Part shown: in pieces, positions 1-4,966 of the stretch
Position numbering within the stretch: position 1 is the first letter of the stretch
How the letters are laid out: each line of letters begins with the position of its first letter
DNA from: an uncultured Ruminococcus sp.
GTDB lineage: Bacteria; Bacillota; Clostridia; Oscillospirales; CAG-272
Direction of reading: 5' to 3'
NCBI GenBank assembly: GCA_902778985.1
Contig: CACYZS010000104.1
Span: forward strand, 1 to 5,042
Length of the DNA stretch: 5,042 nucleotides
Position numbers and translations under genes: made by a program
Notes under the pieces: generated by a model
What the model was told of the DNA's origin: nothing
The model's input: the letters and a program-made list of their open reading frames with translations, nothing else
The model's database searches: none

Positions 1-1
1 C

Positions 2-43
2 GGGGGTTCCTTTTTGCGTCGGTGCGGGAGCGGACGGCATTGA
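2..43 (+). CDS. Possible 3' end of an upstream gene (partial)
   Basis: An open frame enters from the left edge and reads GGSFLRRCGSGRH before a TGA at 41-43. The last nine residues resemble the C-terminus of the LOG protein at 219-770: LRRCGSGRH against LSKSGTGRR, with four identities and several conservative changes. In both places the TGA overlaps the TTGACA of the next promoter in the same register. The inference is that the gene to the left may be a second LOG copy, or at least shares its 3' end. The fragment is only 13 codons of GC-rich sequence, so it may be chance; only sequence to the left can settle it. Confidence 0.3.
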   Translation, partial: GGSFLRRCGSGRH

Positions 44-130
44 CAACCCGCGCGGGTTTCAGGTATAATGGAAAACACGCTGTAAGAGGGAGAAACCGAA
101 GAGGGGATCCGGATCTTTCTCGATTTGAAC
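22..130 (+). repeat. Diverged direct repeat, left copy (promoter plus 5' gene segment)
   Basis: This stretch is related to 749-893. The 18 bases before the -35 match at 14 positions. TTGACAACCCGCGCGG (16 nt) is identical, TATAATGG is identical, and the leader GTAA-AG-GGGAGAA-ACCGAA is similar. ACCGAAGAGGGGATCCGGA (95-113) is identical to 858-876, after which similarity fades. Relative to the right copy it lacks exactly 33 bp, namely the interval between two ACCGAA repeats (825-830 and 858-863). This is what a slippage deletion between short direct repeats would leave. Confidence 0.75.
40..69 (+). promoter_or_regulatory. Sigma-A-type promoter upstream of the LOG gene
   Basis: A perfect -35 TTGACA (40-45) and a perfect -10 TATAAT (64-69) are separated by 18 bp. 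Transcription would start near 76-77, giving a leader of about 140 nt before the LOG start codon at 219. The spacer holds a perfect 10-bp palindrome, CCCGCGCGGG, at 47-56. The first 16 bases from the -35 are identical to those of the promoter at 767-795, so the two promoters are copies of each other. No better promoter is seen closer to the LOG gene. Confidence 0.85.
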
Positions 131-166
131 CGATGCGACAAAGTGTTCGGTGTTTCGCAGCAGTAA
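77..166 (+). pseudogene. Decayed 5' remnant of a paralogue of the 164-residue unknown protein
   Basis: In the frame beginning at 98 this reads EEGIRIFLDLN, then continues without recognisable similarity to a TAA at 164-166. The first eleven residues match residues 11-21 of the protein at 831-1325 (EEGIRNFLGCN) at eight positions. DNA identity over the same 33 bases is 25/33. There is no start codon in frame: a TAA lies at 83-85, and the expected ATG and first ten codons are missing through the 33-bp deletion. A ribosome binding site-like GGGAG (88-92) survives without a start codon at the proper distance. It probably now serves only as the untranslated leader of the LOG gene. The call rests on a short match and on shared promoter context. 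Confidence 0.6.
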
Positions 167-218
167 ACCCTATGAAGTCGCTTTACCGTTGAAAAGACGA
201 TATGATAAGGAGAAAAAC

Positions 219-770
219 ATGAACGTAACGGTTTATCTCGGCGCCTGTGAAGGAAACGATCCCGCGTTGAAAGAGGCTGTCCGGAAAATCGGGACCTGGA
301 TCGGCGAGAGCGGCAACCGGCTCGTTTACGGTGGCTCAAAAACCGGGTTGATGGGCGTTCTGGCAAAAAGCGTCGTCTCTTCCGGCGGGGAGACGATCGG
401 CGTCGAGCCGTCCTTTTTGGTGGAGAGGGAAGTGCAATTCGAGGGGCTTACCCGCCTGATCGTTACGCGGGATATTCCGGAACGAAAAGCGAAAATGGCG
501 GAGTTGGGCGACGCGTTTGTCGCTCTGCCGGGCGGGACCGGTACGCTGGAAGAGATCAGCGAGATTATGTCTATGGTTTCCCTGAAATTGAAAAGCGCGC
601 CGTGTATCCTGTATAACCACAACGGTTTTTACGACGGGCTGAAAGCGCTGCTCGCGAAAATGATCGAACAGGGGTTGTCAGACGGGGAACGGCAACGGAA
701 TATCTGCTTTGAAGACAGCGTCGAGGGGATCATCGCCCGTCTCTCAAAGTCCGGGACCGGGCGGCGTTGA
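219..770 (+). CDS. LOG-family nucleoside 5'-monophosphate phosphoribohydrolase
   Basis: This 183-residue cytosolic protein belongs to the LOG (Lonely guy)/TIGR00730 Rossmann-fold family, whose members hydrolyse cytokinin riboside 5'-monophosphates or purine nucleotides such as AMP to base plus ribose 5-phosphate. Visible motifs are an N-terminal beta strand VTVYLGAC (3-10), the glycine-rich YGGSKTGLMG (37-46), ERK at 88-90 with the conserved Arg89, and the signature PGGTGTLEE (104-112). Arg89 and Glu112 are 23 residues apart, the spacing of the known catalytic Arg/Glu pair. Length is typical of the family. The start at 219 is chosen because AAGGAG (207-212) lies six bases upstream and the family begins here; an in-frame ATG at 150 would add 23 atypical residues. 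It is preceded by the promoter at 40-69, and its stop codon overlaps the next promoter. The physiological substrate in a bacterium of this kind is unknown. Confidence 0.93.
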   Translation: MNVTVYLGACEGNDPALKEAVRKIGTWIGESGNRLVYGGSKTGLMGVLAKSVVSSGGETIGVEPSFLVEREVQFEGLTRLIVTRDIPERKAKMAELGDAFVALPGGTGTLEEISEIMSMVSLKLKSAPCILYNHNGFYDGLKALLAKMIEQGLSDGERQRNICFEDSVEGIIARLSKSGTGRR

Positions 771-893
771 CAACCCGCGCGGATTCGGGTATAATGGTAA
801 AAAACGCCGTAAAGAAGGGAGAATACCGAAATGGCGATCTGGTACGAAGTGGAGCACACCGAAGAGGGGATCCGGAACTTCTTGGGCTGCAAC
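749..893 (+). repeat. Diverged direct repeat, right copy (promoter plus 5' gene segment)
   Basis: This is the intact counterpart of the repeat at 22-130. It spans the last codons of the LOG gene, the promoter, the leader and the first 21 codons of the following gene. It retains the 33-bp interval between ACCGAA at 825-830 and ACCGAA at 858-863, which includes the start codon and is missing from the left copy. The start-to-start offset is 727 bp at the -35 elements. Confidence 0.75.
767..795 (+). promoter_or_regulatory. Consensus sigma-A-type promoter of the unknown gene, overlapping the LOG stop codon
   Basis: TTGACA (767-772) and TATAAT (790-795) are both perfect consensus hexamers with the optimal 17-bp spacer. 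The LOG TGA (768-770) lies inside the -35. Transcription would start near 802, giving a leader of about 30 nt. The spacer keeps the 8-bp palindrome CCGCGCGG, shared with the promoter at 40-69. As no terminator separates LOG from this gene, read-through from the first promoter is also likely. Confidence 0.9.
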
Positions 894-1325
894 TGGGAGT
901 TTCACGATTTCACGATCGGTGGTTTTTCGTACGACATGGAGAACAAGACGGCGGAACTCTTCATGCGATACGACGCGAACGAAGGAAGCGTTCTTCTTCG
1001 CTTCCTGGACGTCGAAGATCTGCGCGTGGAAGCGAAGGTCTTCGGCGGGTATCCCGAGAACTGGATCATGGGTAGCGTGATTCTTCTGCTCGACAACGGG
1101 AACTTTCTTTGGATCGACGACGACGGGGACAAGAACCCCGACGCGGCGGCGATCGCCGAACTGAAACAATGCTGCGACTGGGTGCAAGCGGGGCGGATCA
1201 TCTGGGCGGTGACCGACGCCGACGGGAACCCGACGGAAATGCCGCCCGATAAGATCGATCAGGTCGGGCACTTTTACGGGAAAGTGGTGCATCGTCATTA
1301 CGACTTGACGCCCTACAAGGGTTAA
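831..1325 (+). CDS. Unrecognised 164-residue acidic protein
   Basis: I do not recognise this as a named family. It is an acidic, aromatic-rich protein without a signal peptide or membrane segment, so probably cytosolic. Alternating hydrophobic and polar stretches at residues 24-80 suggest mostly beta structure: FHDFTIGGFSYD (24-35), then AELFMRYD and LLRFLDVEDLRVEAK. A short WIDDDGDKNP turn, a helical segment near 109-122 containing two adjacent cysteines, and an aromatic/basic tail (HFYGKVVHRHYDLTPYKG) follow. The FHD...LRFLDVEDL pattern loosely recalls small beta-rich hypothetical proteins of Firmicutes that carry an HDxxI motif, but this is a weak inference. The start is supported by AGGGAG (816-821) and by the promoter. 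It is 13 bases from the TfoX-like gene downstream and so probably co-transcribed with it. A broken paralogue of its 5' end lies upstream of LOG. Confidence 0.85.
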   Translation: MAIWYEVEHTEEGIRNFLGCNWEFHDFTIGGFSYDMENKTAELFMRYDANEGSVLLRFLDVEDLRVEAKVFGGYPENWIMGSVILLLDNGNFLWIDDDGDKNPDAAAIAELKQCCDWVQAGRIIWAVTDADGNPTEMPPDKIDQVGHFYGKVVHRHYDLTPYKG

Positions 1326-1338
1326 AAACGGAGAAAAA

Positions 1339-1650
1339 ATGGCTTCTTCCAAAGATTATCTTGCATTCGTTCTCGATCAACTCTCGCTCCTGCACCCGAT
1401 CTCGTATCGGGCGATGATGGGCGAATTTATCCTGTATTATCAAGGAAAGATCGTCGGCGGGATCTACGACGACCGTCTGCTTGTCAAGCCGACCGACGCG
1501 GCGAGAAGGTTGATGCCCGACGCGCCGCTCGAGACGCCCTACGAGGGGGCGAAACCGATGCTCCTGGTCGAACAGATCGACGACCGCGAGTTCTTAAAAG
1601 AACTCTTCGACGCGATGGCGTCGGAACTGCCTTCTCCGAAAAAACCTTGA
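1339..1650 (+). CDS. TfoX/Sxy family protein, N-terminal domain only
   Basis: The 103-residue product is essentially one TfoX_N domain (about residues 5-97). The family signature YRAMMGEFILYYQGKIVGGIYDDRLLVKPT is split here as YRAMMGEFILYY (23-34) and GGIYDDRLLVKPT (40-52), followed by PYEGAKPMLLVEQID (67-81). In gamma-proteobacteria, full TfoX/Sxy has an additional C-terminal domain and activates competence genes with CRP. Stand-alone N-domain proteins like this one are widespread in Clostridia with no established role, so competence should not be inferred. GGAG (1330-1333) is five bases before the ATG, and the gene begins 13 bases after the preceding stop, which indicates translation from the same mRNA. 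No hairpin terminator follows; an A-rich stretch leads directly into the next promoter. Confidence 0.92.
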   Translation: MASSKDYLAFVLDQLSLLHPISYRAMMGEFILYYQGKIVGGIYDDRLLVKPTDAARRLMPDAPLETPYEGAKPMLLVEQIDDREFLKELFDAMASELPSPKKP

Positions 1651-1667
1651 AAAAAAGCAAAAAAAGG

Positions 1668-1696
1668 TTGCAATCGGGCGAATTGTGTGCTACAAT
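1668..1696 (+). promoter_or_regulatory. Promoter of the EamA-type transporter
   Basis: TTGCAA (1668-1673) and TACAAT (1691-1696) are separated by 17 bp. Runs of A at 1651-1665 immediately upstream could act as an UP element. The predicted transcription start is near 1703, about 45 nt before the ATG. Since no terminator separates the TfoX-like gene from this point, some expression by read-through is possible. Confidence 0.75.
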
Positions 1697-1747
1697 ATCC
1701 GGCGTGTGTATTCTTGACCGCGGAAGCACCGGAAAGAGGATTGTCCC

Positions 1748-2815
1748 ATGAATTGGTTTGTCGCTGCTCTGATCTGTATTCTCGGCTGGGGGTTCGCCGA
1801 TCTCTTCTATAAGAAGGGGACCGACGAAAACGACCGCTACTCACATCTGAAGATCGCCGTCTGGGTTGGTCTTGTGATGGGCGTCGCCGCCTTCGCGATG
1901 CTGCCGTTTGCCGAGACGTCTTTCTCGCTTTCCGCGCTCATTATCAACGCGGCGAAGTACTCTCCCGCCTCTCTCTGCTACATTATCTCGATGGTGATCG
2001 GCTACGCCGGTCTCCGCTACCTGGAAGTCAGCATCGTCTCCCCCGTGCAGAACGCTTCCGGCGCGATGTCGGCGATCCTTATGATGGTCTATTTCCTTGC
2101 CGTCGGACGGATCTCGTCCTTCTCCGACGAGTTCGACGTCCCGACCTTGATCGGTACCGTTCTGATCGTCGCCGGCGTGATCGCGCTCGCCGTTTTCGAG
2201 CAGCGGTATGCCCGCGCCGAGAAACTGGCGCTTGCCGAATACGTCAAAATCGACGAAAACGGAAACGAAAGCGCCAAGGAAAAGGGGAACGCTTCTTCCG
2301 AACGCAAGTACCGCTTCGGGGCTTTGGCGCTCCTGTTCCCGCTCCTCTACTGCCTGTTCGACACCCTCGGCACGTCCGCCGACGGCATCATTCTCGACGA
2401 AGAGGCGGGGCTGGGACTGGGCGAGATCGACGTCCTGATCCTCTACGGACTGACCTTCTTCCTTGCCGGGATCGTCGCCTGGGTGTTCCTGTGGATCAAG
2501 GAAAAGAAGCCCTATAATCCTTTCGTCAAACACGAACTCGCAAACAAGGGTCCCGCCGCTCTCTGCGAGCAGTTCGGACAGATCTTCTACGTCTTCGCCA
2601 TGGCGGGAAAGCCCGTCGTCGCCGCGCCGATGGTTGCGTCCTACTGCATCGTTTCGCTCCTGCTTGGCCGCCTGATCCTGAAGGAGAAACTCAAGGTCGC
2701 GCAGTACGCCTGCGTCGCCGCCGTCGTGGTCGGGATCGTTCTGCTCGGGATCTCCGAGGGACTGTCCGAGGGCGTCGAAGAGATTTCCGAAGAGGTCGCT
2801 CAACTGTTCTCGTGA
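1748..2815 (+). CDS. EamA/DMT-superfamily transporter, ten predicted helices
   Basis: This 355-residue integral membrane protein has two EamA-like halves. Probable helices are at 2-21, 34-54, 70-90, 95-120, 131-151, 189-208, 227-250, 268-286, 289-311 and 316-336. The second half ends in the typical EamA pattern: AGKPVVAAPMVASYC (286-300), LLLGRLILKEKL (304-315), then a glycine-rich last helix. The first half has the corresponding ISMVIGYAGLRYLEVSIVSPVQ region (80-101). Drug/metabolite transporter members carry small metabolites; the substrate cannot be read from sequence. Unusual features are a charged, presumably cytoplasmic linker of about 38 residues between the halves (151-188, with repeated acidic and basic residues) and an acidic C-terminal tail (EGLSEGVEEISEEV). 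At 355 residues it is longer than the usual ~300. AGAGGA (1735-1740) precedes the ATG by seven bases. It has its own promoter and ends in a strong terminator, so it is probably a single-gene unit. Confidence 0.88.
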   Translation: MNWFVAALICILGWGFADLFYKKGTDENDRYSHLKIAVWVGLVMGVAAFAMLPFAETSFSLSALIINAAKYSPASLCYIISMVIGYAGLRYLEVSIVSPVQNASGAMSAILMMVYFLAVGRISSFSDEFDVPTLIGTVLIVAGVIALAVFEQRYARAEKLALAEYVKIDENGNESAKEKGNASSERKYRFGALALLFPLLYCLFDTLGTSADGIILDEEAGLGLGEIDVLILYGLTFFLAGIVAWVFLWIKEKKPYNPFVKHELANKGPAALCEQFGQIFYVFAMAGKPVVAAPMVASYCIVSLLLGRLILKEKLKVAQYACVAAVVVGIVLLGISEGLSEGVEEISEEVAQLFS

Positions 2816-2829
2816 CTTTGTAATCAAAA

Positions 2830-2856
2830 GGCGCTGCCAAACGGCAGCGCCTTTTT
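2830..2856. terminator. Bidirectional intrinsic terminator between convergent genes
   Basis: GGCGCTGCC (2830-2838) pairs perfectly with GGCAGCGCC (2843-2851) around an AAAC loop. TTTTT (2852-2856) follows for plus-strand transcripts. On the minus strand the same hairpin is followed by TTTTGATTA, complementary to 2821-2829, so it also ends the ligase transcript, whose stop codon lies eight bases before the stem. Confidence 0.93.
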
Positions 2857-2859
2857 CGT

Positions 2860-4296
2860 TTACTCTTCGGTTTTCTCTTGCGGTTCGACTTCCGCCGTCT
2901 TCGGCGGCGGCTCGATCAGAACGAAGATCACCGTCGCGATCAGGGCGTAAGGGAAGGGGCAGAACTCGCCGGGGTTGACCTGCGACATCAGGAGCAGTCC
3001 CGCGTAGCAGAGCGAGAGGGTCATTTCGGGGAATTCCCGCCGCGTAAACGCCAGTCGCACGCGCAGGAACAGTTGATAGCCGAAACAGAGGATCCCGACG
3101 ATCCCGAGCGAGCCCCAGATCTGCGGCAGCCACATATGGTACCAGTTCATCGCACCCTTGACGGGGTTGTAGAGATCTTGGTTGCCGGTGTACCCGAGCC
3201 CCACCCCGAAGACGGGGTTTGACTTAAAATCCGCAAAAGATCGTTTGAGAAGCCCGACGCGCGCCTCTCCGTCGTCGACCACGTTGGTAAAGGCTGCCCT
3301 CAGAAGTTGTCGGAAAGTGAGGTCGGCAAAGTTCTCGATCTTTTCGTCGAAACGGTAGAAGGTCAGCACCTTCGGCAGCAGCGTCACGACCAGCACGACG
3401 GTCAGGAGCACATACCCGACGAAGACCGCCCGCCGGAACCAGTCGGAGCGGAAGAAGCAGAAGAAGAGGAGCAGGGCGAAGAACTCGAACGTTCCGAGCA
3501 CCGTGCCGCCGCGGCTGTTACAGAAGAGCAGGGCGACGTACTGGAGCGCGGGCAGAAGGATCAGGACGCGGTTCCGTTTCGAGTACAAAAAACCGATCGG
3601 CAGCGAGATCATCAAAAACGTGGCGAGGTTGTTGGAAGACTGGAACGAGAGGGCGTGATAGGTCTGCTTGAAGTCTGACCACCCCCGGACGTAGAAGATC
3701 AGAACGGCAAAGGCGGCAAGGCAGCCCGCAAGGAACAGCCCACGCAGGAATCGGTCGCGCGCATCGGCGTCCGCACGCGGCTTGATCACCAGGTACAAAA
3801 CCGGCATCATGATCCCGAGGCAGAGGACGTAATAGAGGTTGATCGGGCGGAAATACTCGGCGGCGGAGAGCGAACCGATCCCGCCGAGCGTCATCGCGAC
3901 TGTCACGGCGACGAGTCCCGGAAAGGACGGACCGAGGGTCGGTTTTACCCGACGGACGATCGCGGGATAAACGCTGTAATAAATCAAATGGAAGAGAGCG
4001 CAGGAAAGAACCACGGCGTAGAGCGGTATATAACGGATGAAAACGTCAAAACTGTCGTAGCACCGCGTGACGAACACCGTCATCAGGATCAGGGGCAGAA
4101 ACGCGTCCGAGAGCCGGTCGGAAAAGACCAGAATGACGCCGATCAACCCGAGAAAAACGAGACACCCGACTACTTCCCAGCGAAAAGCGACGATCAGCAG
4201 GGCGGCAAAAAAGACCGCTCCGTCAAAGAGGTCGCGCAGCGATCGGTTCTGATTCAGTTTTTTCGGGAGCAACGCCCCCCGCGGCTGTTCCGGCAT
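2860..4296 (-). CDS. O-antigen ligase/polymerase-like (Wzy_C type) membrane protein
   Basis: The 478-residue product is a polytopic membrane protein with about ten to twelve hydrophobic segments. It carries features of the O-antigen ligase/Wzy polymerase superfamily, which transfers or polymerises lipid-linked glycans on the outer face of the cytoplasmic membrane. Visible features are FCNSRGGTVLG (258-268, with the SRGG arginine), a large external loop from about 311 to 395 containing RVGLLKRSFADFKSNPVFG (346-364) and GVGLGYTGN, then NWYHMWLPQIWGSLGIVGIL (384-403), where His387 fits the conserved loop histidine. The tail (462-478) is hydrophilic, rich in Pro and Glu. The start at 4296 is preferred over upstream in-frame ATGs because TAAGGAAA lies about eight bases before it, a promoter sits just upstream, and the earlier residues look non-coding. 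No glycosyltransferase or other polysaccharide gene is adjacent, so its glycan partner is unknown; a teichoic or capsular polymer is possible in a Gram-positive cell. Confidence 0.87.
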   Translation of the reverse strand: MPEQPRGALLPKKLNQNRSLRDLFDGAVFFAALLIVAFRWEVVGCLVFLGLIGVILVFSDRLSDAFLPLILMTVFVTRCYDSFDVFIRYIPLYAVVLSCALFHLIYYSVYPAIVRRVKPTLGPSFPGLVAVTVAMTLGGIGSLSAAEYFRPINLYYVLCLGIMMPVLYLVIKPRADADARDRFLRGLFLAGCLAAFAVLIFYVRGWSDFKQTYHALSFQSSNNLATFLMISLPIGFLYSKRNRVLILLPALQYVALLFCNSRGGTVLGTFEFFALLLFFCFFRSDWFRRAVFVGYVLLTVVLVVTLLPKVLTFYRFDEKIENFADLTFRQLLRAAFTNVVDDGEARVGLLKRSFADFKSNPVFGVGLGYTGNQDLYNPVKGAMNWYHMWLPQIWGSLGIVGILCFGYQLFLRVRLAFTRREFPEMTLSLCYAGLLLMSQVNPGEFCPFPYALIATVIFVLIEPPPKTAEVEPQEKTEE

Positions 4297-4347
4297 ATAT
4301 CGTTTCCTTATACTAATAGACGCTCGGTTTTTTAGCACTACCAAATT

Positions 4348-4376
4348 ATTATACCATATACGTATACAAAAAGCAA
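4348..4376 (-). promoter_or_regulatory. Promoter of the O-antigen ligase-like gene
   Basis: Read on the minus strand, TTGCTT (4376-4371) and TATAAT (4353-4348) are spaced 17 bp apart. A TGG just before the -10 gives an extended TGnTATAAT element. Transcription would begin near 4341, about 45 nt before the start codon. The spacer contains a perfect 10-bp palindrome, TATACGTATA (4357-4366), which could be an operator or merely AT-rich promoter sequence. Confidence 0.8.
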
Positions 4377-4496
4377 CCGTTTTCGCCCAAAACATAGCCG
4401 GTTTGGCGAAAACCCGCCGCGCCCGTAAATATTCCCTCTGATATTCCGACGCGAGGCAAGACAGAATAGCGACAGAGAAGAAAACGGAGGATCGCC

Positions 4497-4519
4497 GACT
4501 GCGGCGAACCGCCGCAGTC
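4497..4519 (+). promoter_or_regulatory. Strong hairpin in the SASP upstream region
   Basis: GACTGCGGCG (4497-4506) pairs perfectly with CGCCGCAGTC (4510-4519) around a three-base AAC loop. GAGAA (4475-4479) could add an outer stem with TTCTC (4520-4524). No U-run follows on either strand, so it is a poor intrinsic terminator. It ends about 18 bases before the ribosome binding site of the SASP gene, so if transcribed it would sit in the 5' leader and could stabilise the forespore mRNA. Function is an inference. Confidence 0.5.
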
Positions 4520-4549
4520 TTCTCGAGGAAATAGATAGGAGAAACCGAA

Positions 4550-4750
4550 ATGTCGAAGAACAAGGCATCGATTCCCGAGTCCCAGAAGGCTCTCGACCGG
4601 TTCAAGATGGAGGCGGCGGCTGACGTCGGCGTCAACCTGAAGGACGGGTACAACGGCGACCTCACTTCTCGCGAAGCCGGATCCGTCGGCGGCCAGATGG
4701 TCAAAAAGATGGTCGAGAAGTACGAGAACGACATCAAGTCGAACGGCTGA
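4550..4750 (+). CDS. Alpha/beta-type small acid-soluble spore protein
   Basis: This 66-residue protein matches the alpha/beta SASP family in length and pattern. These proteins are made in the forespore, coat spore DNA to protect it from UV and heat, and are degraded by the GPR protease at germination. The first conserved helix is ALDRFKMEAAADVGV (14-28) and the second is REAGSVGGQMVKKMVEKY (41-58), with the hallmark GSVGG. The GPR-site glutamate is Glu21, but it is followed by Ala where the classical site has Ile, Leu or Phe. The linker GYNGDLTS (33-40) replaces the more usual GPDTTAR-like stretch. GGAGA (4538-4542) is placed well before the ATG. A sigma-G promoter would be expected upstream, but I could not find a convincing one. 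A strong terminator follows, so the gene is probably monocistronic. It shows the host forms endospores, or derives from such a lineage. Confidence 0.93.
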   Translation: MSKNKASIPESQKALDRFKMEAAADVGVNLKDGYNGDLTSREAGSVGGQMVKKMVEKYENDIKSNG

Positions 4751-4779
4751 TCCCCCTGATCGGCGTCCCTCTTGACGGG

Positions 4780-4816
4780 CGTCCCGCCGGGTTTCCGGCG
4801 GGACGTTTCGGTTTTT
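4780..4816 (+). terminator. Intrinsic terminator of the SASP gene
   Basis: CGTCCCGCCGG (4780-4790) pairs perfectly with CCGGCGGGACG (4795-4805) across a GTTT loop. The 11-bp GC-rich stem is followed by TTTCGGTTTTT (4806-4816). It lies about 30 bases after the SASP stop codon and insulates the downstream rRNA promoter. Confidence 0.93.
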
Positions 4817-4933
4817 CCTCTTCGCAGACGCCCCGTTTTCCGTCCTCTTGTTACAAAACGCGCACCGCTTCGACCGGAAATCTGTCTCCTTTGCCGAAAG
4901 CGAAAAATAATCTGAAAATCTTTTGAAAAACGC

Positions 4934-4962
4934 TTGACAAGATGGGCGTGAAATAGTAGAAT
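4934..4962 (+). promoter_or_regulatory. Probable rRNA operon promoter
   Basis: TTGACA (4934-4939) and TAGAAT (4957-4962) are 17 bp apart. An A-rich, T-punctuated tract with several AAAA/TTTT runs (about 4899-4930) lies directly upstream and resembles the UP element of rRNA promoters. Transcription would start at the G run 4967-4969; a GTP start is typical of Bacillota rRNA promoters. Bases 4817-4898, between the SASP terminator and this tract, show no gene or clear signal. Confidence 0.8.
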
Positions 4963-4966
4963 AATA

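Noticed and set aside
150..218. N-terminal extension of the LOG gene from the ATG at 150
   Set aside because: The 23 extra residues are unlike the family, have no ribosome binding site, and lie in the remnant leader. AAGGAG at the right distance supports the ATG at 219.
1643..1671. AACCTT...AAGGTT inverted repeat after the TfoX-like gene as a terminator
   Set aside because: It is only a six-base AT-rich stem with a loop of about 17 bases and no following T-run, so it would not terminate.
1841..3133. 430-codon minus-strand open frame opposite the transporter
   Set aside because: It is rich in Arg, Asp, Gly and Glu, has no recognisable domain, and spans the bidirectional terminator and part of the convergent gene. 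It is a shadow of GC-rich coding sequence.
4440..4468. CAGAATA (4462-4468) as a sigma-G -10 for the SASP gene
   Set aside because: It matches the CATnnTA-type -10 at six of seven positions, but no acceptable -35 lies 17-18 bases upstream (GATAT only), so the call is not supported.
4297..4737. Long N-terminal extension of the ligase-like gene up to 4737
   Set aside because: It would run antisense through the SASP gene and across the ligase promoter. The residues are low-complexity and unlike the family, and a ribosome binding site supports 4296.
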